This document shows, one piece after another, positions 5,338-10,244 of a stretch of 10,244 nt of DNA. The stretch covers positions 1 to 10,244 of the forward strand of contig JAEZCG010000257.1 of assembly GCA_023430065.1 (NCBI GenBank), in the 5' to 3' direction. The number at the start of each line of letters is the position of its first letter. Positions within the stretch are counted from its first letter, which is position 1. The notes under the pieces were generated by a model. That model was not told the origin of the DNA. It did not search any database and worked only from the letters and a program-made list of their open reading frames with translations. The DNA comes from Pseudomonadota bacterium. GTDB lineage: Bacteria > Pseudomonadota > Gammaproteobacteria > Burkholderiales > SHXO01. Both the position numbers and the translations under genes were made by a program.

Positions 5338-6852
5338 TCAACGGCCGCCTTGGAAGGCGGGCCCGCGTGGTCGCAGGCGCATTCCAGGCGCAAGGTTCGT
5401 CCACGCGAACTCGCCGGTATCCGCGAGCATCGGCCCAGGCGCCTTGCACACGAGGATCTCTTCGGCAATGGGCGCGAAGTCGGCACGGAAGTGGACCGAA
5501 CTCTTGTTCACCAGGATCGCCTGTGCCGTGGGTTCGATGCCCACGAAGCGGTACATCTCCTGATCCGCCAACTGGGGCTTGTCGGAGGCGACCACCACCC
5601 GCACCTCGCCGATGCGCAGGCAGGCGGACAGACCGACGTTCATGCGCGCGCCCCGGTAGAACGGACCCTTGCATGTGAACCTCCCATCCGACAGGCGCTC
5701 GACCAGAAAGCGTCCGTGAAAGGGCGCGTCCCCGGGGATTCCCGATCGTCCGCCTAACGCGATTTCGATGTGCGCGCCGTGGCCCGCGGCATGGGCGACG
5801 CGTGCCGCCTCGCCGTCGGCCATCAGTCCCAGTGCCGCGCGCGGTGCGTTCGCGCCCACCAGTGCGCGCAGCATGCCGGTGGTATCCGAGTTACCGCCTG
5901 CGCCCGGGTTGTCCTGCGTGTCCGCGATCACGACCGGGCGCTGCGCGCGGGCCGCGCGCTGCATCGCCCGGCGCACGCCCTCTTCCGGCGTGAATACAGG
6001 AGTGTCGAACTGCGCCTCGCTGCCCGCGACGGCGGCGGCGAGGGTGTCGGCGCGGGCCTCGGCAAGCGCCGGATCGGCCGCGTAGGCCAGGACGCAGGGA
6101 CCGCACTCGGGGAAATCGGCGGCGGGAAAGCCCGGCGTGAACGACAGGAGCACACCCCCGCCCTCCAGTTTCGCAAGCTCGCGGTACAGCGACTGTGCCG
6201 GCTCCATCATGGTGCATTGCGCCTGCAGCGGAATGAGAAAGGACAGGCGACGCACGGCCGCGTGCGGTCTCGGCGCACCGCGCAGGCGCTGCAGCAGGAA
6301 CGCCGCGGCCCGGCCTCCGGTGTCGGCCATGTCGACGTGCGGGTAGGTACGGTAGGCGATCAGCGCATCCGCGTGCCGCACCATGCGTTGCGTGACATTG
6401 GCATGCAGGTCGAGGCTCGTCACCACCGGCACCTCGTCGCCGACGACGCCACGTATGCGTGCCAGAAGTTCGCCCTCGCCATCCTGCAGGTGCTCCGTCA
6501 CCATCGCGCCGTGCAGGTCGAGATAGACGCCATCCACCGGGCCGGCCGCGCGCAGCCGCCGCACGATGCTGCCCGCGATGCGCTCGAACGCGTCGCGCGT
6601 CACGTGCGCGGAGGGACTGGCCGCCGCCCACGCGGTGCCCACGATCTCGCAGCGGCTTGCGCGCAGATGCTCGATCGCGCCGGTGACCGGGAGGTTGATG
6701 CCCGCGACCGCATCGAACAGGTCACCTCCTTCCGAAAAGGGCGGCCAGCCGCCTCCGCGTGCAAAGTCTTCGTATGTCGCCTTGCTCGGGGCGAAGGTAT
6801 TGGTCTCGTGCTGAAAGCCGCCGATGGCGATGCGCATGTCCTGGACGCTCAT
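5338..6852 (-). CDS. M81 family metallopeptidase (MlrC/microcystinase-like)
   Basis: A 504-residue protein with the two-part M81 layout: an N-terminal DUF1485-type domain (about 6-300) and a C-terminal MlrC_C domain (about 310-490). Diagnostic motifs are GGFQHETNTF (11-20), DLHGAM (112-117), SLDLHAN (146-152), YRTYPHVD (167-174) and DNPGAGGNSDTT (314-325). The His/Asp residues in DLHG, DLHAN and PHVD are the likely zinc ligands. MlrC is the linear microcystin/peptide hydrolase of sphingomonads, but most M81 proteins occur in hosts that do not degrade microcystin. Here a peptide or amide substrate is likely but unknown. Start choice is uncertain: ATG at 6852 has no Shine-Dalgarno sequence, while ATG six codons in (6837, MRIAIGG) is where many family members begin, with CCAGGAC directly before it. 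No signal peptide. The gene stands alone. Confidence 0.9.
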   Translation of the reverse strand: MSVQDMRIAIGGFQHETNTFAPSKATYEDFARGGGWPPFSEGGDLFDAVAGINLPVTGAIEHLRASRCEIVGTAWAAASPSAHVTRDAFERIAGSIVRRLRAAGPVDGVYLDLHGAMVTEHLQDGEGELLARIRGVVGDEVPVVTSLDLHANVTQRMVRHADALIAYRTYPHVDMADTGGRAAAFLLQRLRGAPRPHAAVRRLSFLIPLQAQCTMMEPAQSLYRELAKLEGGGVLLSFTPGFPAADFPECGPCVLAYAADPALAEARADTLAAAVAGSEAQFDTPVFTPEEGVRRAMQRAARAQRPVVIADTQDNPGAGGNSDTTGMLRALVGANAPRAALGLMADGEAARVAHAAGHGAHIEIALGGRSGIPGDAPFHGRFLVERLSDGRFTCKGPFYRGARMNVGLSACLRIGEVRVVVASDKPQLADQEMYRFVGIEPTAQAILVNKSSVHFRADFAPIAEEILVCKAPGPMLADTGEFAWTNLAPGMRLRPRGPAFQGGR

Positions 6853-6873
6853 GATCGAATTCGCGATATCGCC

Positions 6874-6882
6874 AGCCTAGCA
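6874..6882 (-). promoter_or_regulatory. Possible extended -10 (TGCTAGGCT) for the M81 gene
   Basis: Read leftward, TGC-TAGGCT carries the extended -10 TG and the conserved T, A and final T of the hexamer. A start near 6867 would give a leader of about 15 nt to the ATG at 6852. The hexamer match is only three of six and no -35 is seen, so this is weak. Confidence 0.2.
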
Positions 6883-6934
6883 AATCGGCGCCGTTTGCAG
6901 TGCGAGTCGACAGCCCCGCCGCCTGGACCCGGCG

Positions 6935-6950
6935 CGCCGCCCTGGCGGCG
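6935..6950. repeat. GC-rich inverted repeat in the divergent M81/CoA-binding intergenic region
   Basis: CGCCGCC (6935-6941) and GGCGGCG (6944-6950) are perfect 7-base arms around CT. The repeat lies immediately upstream of the rightward extended -10 at 6957, where a -35 would be expected. It could be an operator or a chance GC-rich palindrome. Confidence 0.25.
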
Positions 6951-6956
6951 TGCCGA

Positions 6957-6965
6957 TGCTACACT
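6957..6965 (+). promoter_or_regulatory. Extended -10 promoter TGCTACACT of the CoA-binding gene
   Basis: TG-C-TACACT matches the extended -10 form TGnTAnAnT and predicts a transcript start near 6972, leaving a leader of about 16 nt before the ATG at 6988. There is no recognisable -35, which extended -10 promoters can lack. Confidence 0.45.
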
Positions 6966-6987
6966 GCCGACAACGCGAGATTCGAGC

Positions 6988-7461
6988 ATGAACGAAGACA
7001 TCAACACGTTACGCCGTATCCTGAGCCAGAGCCGCACCATCGCGGTGGTGGGCCTGTCGGCCAACTGGTGGCGCCCCAGCTACTTCGCCGCCAAGTACAT
7101 GCAGGAGCACGGCTATCGCATCATCCCGGTCAATCCGCAGTACCAGGAGGTGCTCGGGGAACGCTGCTACGCGAGCCTGCGCGACATCCCGGAAAAGGTG
7201 GACATCGTCGACTGCTTTCGGCGCAGCGAGGAGATCGGTCCGCTGGCAGAGGATGCCATTGCCATCGGCGCCAAGGTGTTGTGGCTGCAACTGGGTGTGG
7301 TCAATCATGAGGCGGCGGCGCGCGCACGCGGCGCCGGACTGGACGTGGTGATGGACCGCTGCGTCAAGATCGAGCACGCGCGCCTGTTCGGCGGATTGAA
7401 CTGGGTGGGCGTGAATACCAAAGTCATCTCGGCAAAGCGGCCGCGCTGGCTGCCCTATTGA
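6988..7461 (+). CDS. CoA-binding protein, YccU-like
   Basis: A 157-residue cytoplasmic single-domain Rossmann-fold protein. IAVVGLSAN (18-26) is the nucleotide-binding glycine loop, followed by the family's RPSYFAAKYMQEHGYRIIPVNP (29-50). 'DIVDCFRRSEEI' (72-83), 'WLQLGVVNHEAA' (99-110) and 'VMDRCVKIEHARL' (121-133) complete the CoA_binding_2 pattern. Its length is usual for YccU-type proteins, which bind CoA but have no firmly established reaction. The more usual 'LSDKPxRPSY' is here 'LSANWWRPSY', with paired tryptophans. ATG 6988 follows an extended -10 promoter. The same frame is open far upstream, but that part is antisense to the peptidase gene and not coding. It is divergent from the M81 gene and 83 bases before the sulfhydrylase gene, which has its own -10. 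Confidence 0.9.
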   Translation: MNEDINTLRRILSQSRTIAVVGLSANWWRPSYFAAKYMQEHGYRIIPVNPQYQEVLGERCYASLRDIPEKVDIVDCFRRSEEIGPLAEDAIAIGAKVLWLQLGVVNHEAAARARGAGLDVVMDRCVKIEHARLFGGLNWVGVNTKVISAKRPRWLPY

Positions 7462-7508
7462 GCCTGCGCATGCGGCGCCGGTCGTGCGGCCGCGATTGGC
7501 CGTTGCAG

Positions 7509-8831
<1,323 letters not shown>

Positions 8832-8848
8832 GGCGGGGACCTCCCGCC
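8832..8848 (+). other. Small GC hairpin between metY and the MFS gene
   Basis: GGCGGG (8832-8837) pairs with CCCGCC (8843-8848) across a 5-base GACCT loop directly after the metY stop. With no U-tract it is unlikely to be a strong terminator. It could reduce read-through into, or cap the 3' end before, the MFS gene. Confidence 0.3.
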
Positions 8849-8880
8849 CGACATCGCTGTTCGGAGGGGCCGGTAGGCGT

Positions 8881-10065
8881 GTGCGCGCAACGATGAACGC
8901 GGTGTGGCTGTCGCTGTCGCTTACGCTGGTCATCCAGATTCTGGTATCGCTGGTAGTGTTCACGCCACCGGTGCTTGCGCCGGCGGCCGAAGCCGACATC
9001 GGCGTGGCGGCGTCCGCGGTGGGCATCGTCACCTCGCTCATCTATGCGGCGGCCGCGTTCGCCGCTCTGCTGTCGGCGGATCTCATGGGCCGTCACGGTC
9101 CCATGCGCGTGAGTCAGTTCAGCCTGGCATTGTGCGGCGTCGGCCTGGCGTTGATCGCAGGCGGCCACCCGGCCCTGGTGGTGGCCGGAGCGCTGGTGAT
9201 CGGCCTGGGCTACGGACCGGTCACACCCGCCAGTTCCGCCATCCTCGCCGACCGCGCGCCCGCGCGTCTGCGTGCGCTGATCTTCTCCCTGAAGCAGACC
9301 GGCGTACCCATCGGTGGCGCGCTCGCCGGCGCGCTCGTGCCGGGACTGATCATCGTGCTCGGATGGCGGGGCGCGGCACTGGCCATCGGCGCGGCCAGCG
9401 TCCTGGCCATCCTCGCCGCGCAGCCATGGCGGCGCGCGGTCGACAGCGGCAGCCGCGCACCCGATCAGTCGGCCACGCGCGGCCTCGTCGGTCCGCTGAA
9501 GCTGGCGTTGCGCCACGCGCGGCTGCGCGAGATGGCGCTGGCATCGTTCACCTATTCCGGGATGCAGATGTGCCTGGGGACGTTCCTGGTGGTGTTCCTG
9601 CACGATCGCGCGGGCTTTTCCGTGCCGGTCGCCGGCGCCGCGCTGTCCACGGCGATGATCGCGGGCGTGCTCGGCCGGATCTTCTGGGGCGTGGTTGCCG
9701 ACAATCTCATCGCACCCAGGCGCCTGTTGGGCCTGTTGGGCGTCGCCATGTCGCTGTGTGCGGCGGTGGTGGCCTTCGTCGACGCGTCCTGGCCGCTGGC
9801 CATGGTCCTGCTCCTGTGCGCGGCGTACGGGGCGACCGCGGTCGGCTGGAACGGCGTCTACCTGTCGGAGGTGGCGCGTGTGGTGCCACCCGAGCAGGCC
9901 GCCGCCGCGACCGGCGGATCGCTCGCCATGACCTACTCGGGCGTCGTGGTACTGCCGCTTCTGTTCTGGGCGATCCTCGCCACCAGCGACAGCTATCCGG
10001 CTGCGTTCGGCACCACGGCCGCCCTGACGGCATGGCGCGCGTCGTTCTTCATGCGCAGGATCTAG
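8881..10065 (+). CDS. Major facilitator superfamily permease
   Basis: A 394-residue inner-membrane protein with about twelve hydrophobic segments. It has the MFS motif-A-like loop DLMGRHGPMRV (67-77) between TM2 and TM3, its second-half counterpart GRIFWGVVADNLIAPRR (265-281), and the 'GLGYGPVTPASS' (108-119) and 'SLKQTGVPIGG' (136-146) segments common in a proteobacterial MFS group. A long loop near 183-205 divides the halves. The substrate cannot be read from sequence. I use the GTG at 8881 because GGAGGGG (8863-8869) lies 11 bases upstream; an ATG four codons later (8893) is the alternative. The C-terminal helix (about 372-390, ending WRASFFMRRI) is short and less hydrophobic than usual. 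It follows metY by 49 bases on the same strand, so co-transcription is possible; a role in sulfur-compound transport would be speculation. Confidence 0.85.
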   Translation: MRATMNAVWLSLSLTLVIQILVSLVVFTPPVLAPAAEADIGVAASAVGIVTSLIYAAAAFAALLSADLMGRHGPMRVSQFSLALCGVGLALIAGGHPALVVAGALVIGLGYGPVTPASSAILADRAPARLRALIFSLKQTGVPIGGALAGALVPGLIIVLGWRGAALAIGAASVLAILAAQPWRRAVDSGSRAPDQSATRGLVGPLKLALRHARLREMALASFTYSGMQMCLGTFLVVFLHDRAGFSVPVAGAALSTAMIAGVLGRIFWGVVADNLIAPRRLLGLLGVAMSLCAAVVAFVDASWPLAMVLLLCAAYGATAVGWNGVYLSEVARVVPPEQAAAATGGSLAMTYSGVVVLPLLFWAILATSDSYPAAFGTTAALTAWRASFFMRRI

Positions 10066-10098
10066 ACATCGGGCTGCCCGGTGCGTACGGGCGGCCTG

Positions 10099-10107
10099 TG
10101 GTACCCT
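10099..10107 (+). promoter_or_regulatory. Possible extended -10 (TGGTACCCT) at the right edge
   Basis: TG-G-TACCCT has the extended -10 TG and three conserved hexamer bases, predicting transcription from about 10114 into the structured segment and the gene start at the window edge. No -35 is recognised. Confidence 0.25.
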
Positions 10108-10116
10108 CCAGCGGGA

Positions 10117-10196
10117 AAGGGGTCGCACGAACGTGAGCGGGCGACCGTTATGACCAACCCCTTGCGCGTCGCCCGACGCAGAATGTCACCACGTTC
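10117..10196 (+). promoter_or_regulatory. Candidate structured 5' leader
   Basis: Three perfect complementary pairs fall within 80 bases. AAGGGGT (10117-10123) pairs with ACCCCTT (10157-10163). GAACGTG (10129-10135) pairs with CACGTTC (10190-10196). CGGGCGAC (10138-10145) pairs with GTCGCCCG (10168-10175). The last two are nested; the first crosses both, so alternative folds or a pseudoknot are possible. The CACGTTC arm ends exactly before an ATG at 10197. I do not recognise a known riboswitch class. Confidence 0.35.
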
Positions 10197-10244
10197 ATGG
10201 CTGCCAGCGAACAAGTCTCTCTCTCCAAGGCCCCTGCCGATTGC
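10197..10244 (+). CDS. Probable 5' end of an unidentified gene (partial)
   Basis: ATG at 10197 opens 16 codons to the window edge (MAASEQVSLSKAPADC). No clear Shine-Dalgarno sequence is visible, and the preceding bases are the arm of a possible hairpin. An alternative start in another frame, ATG 10150, is also open to the edge but uses less typical codons (AGG, several TCT/TCA). That alternative overlaps the stop of a 7-codon GTG mini-ORF (10134-10153) as ATGA. Not enough is visible to assign a family. Confidence 0.35.
   Translation, partial: MAASEQVSLSKAPADC

Noticed and set aside
9723..9740. Tandem 9-base repeat CCTGTTGGG x2
   Set aside because: It encodes a Leu-Leu-Gly repeat within a TM helix of the MFS protein, which is ordinary for membrane-segment coding sequence.

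Overview
The window is GC-rich bacterial chromosome with tightly packed genes and strong G/C third-position bias. It looks like a betaproteobacterium: the small DUF3149 membrane protein, the FNR/Dnr-type box and the style of the housekeeping genes all fit that class. This is inference; there is no rRNA or other taxonomic marker, and no tRNA, CRISPR array, IS element or phage gene that I can see.

Layout, left to right: the first codons of an unidentified leftward gene (1-42); a 44-residue DUF3149 membrane protein (173-307, minus); a divergent intergenic region holding an FNR-like palindrome (416-429); a rhomboid intramembrane protease (546-1178, plus); a 1121-residue membrane-anchored double-AAA+ Clp-like protein (1208-4573, minus); a DUF3592 two-TM protein (4764-5303, plus); an M81/MlrC-type metallopeptidase (5338-6852, minus), converging on the DUF3592 gene across a 9-bp hairpin; a CoA-binding (YccU-type) protein (6988-7461, plus); an O-acetylhomoserine sulfhydrylase-type PLP enzyme (7545-8831, plus); an MFS permease (8881-10065, plus); and a structured leader with the probable start of another gene at the right edge.

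The standout is the 1121-residue protein. Reading from its N-terminus it has one TM anchor, a helical region, a D1 AAA+ module with an intact Walker A but Pro-Gly in place of the Walker B Asp-Glu, and a D2 module with complete catalytic motifs but no aromatic GYVG pore loop. D2 carries an LGF tripeptide where ClpA/ClpC dock on ClpP. The C-terminal ~270 residues resemble class I release factor RF2 with the GGQ domain deleted. This suggests a membrane-tethered unfoldase with a ribosome- or RF-like adaptor domain, possibly linked to nascent-chain or membrane-protein quality control. The function is inference; the domain layout is read from the sequence.

The other genes are ordinary accessory metabolism (sulfur amino acid synthesis, peptide hydrolysis, transport) and membrane proteins. 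There is no clear multi-gene operon, although the sulfhydrylase and MFS genes (49 bp apart) may be co-transcribed. Several genes are preceded by recognisable -10 elements of the TAnAnT type.
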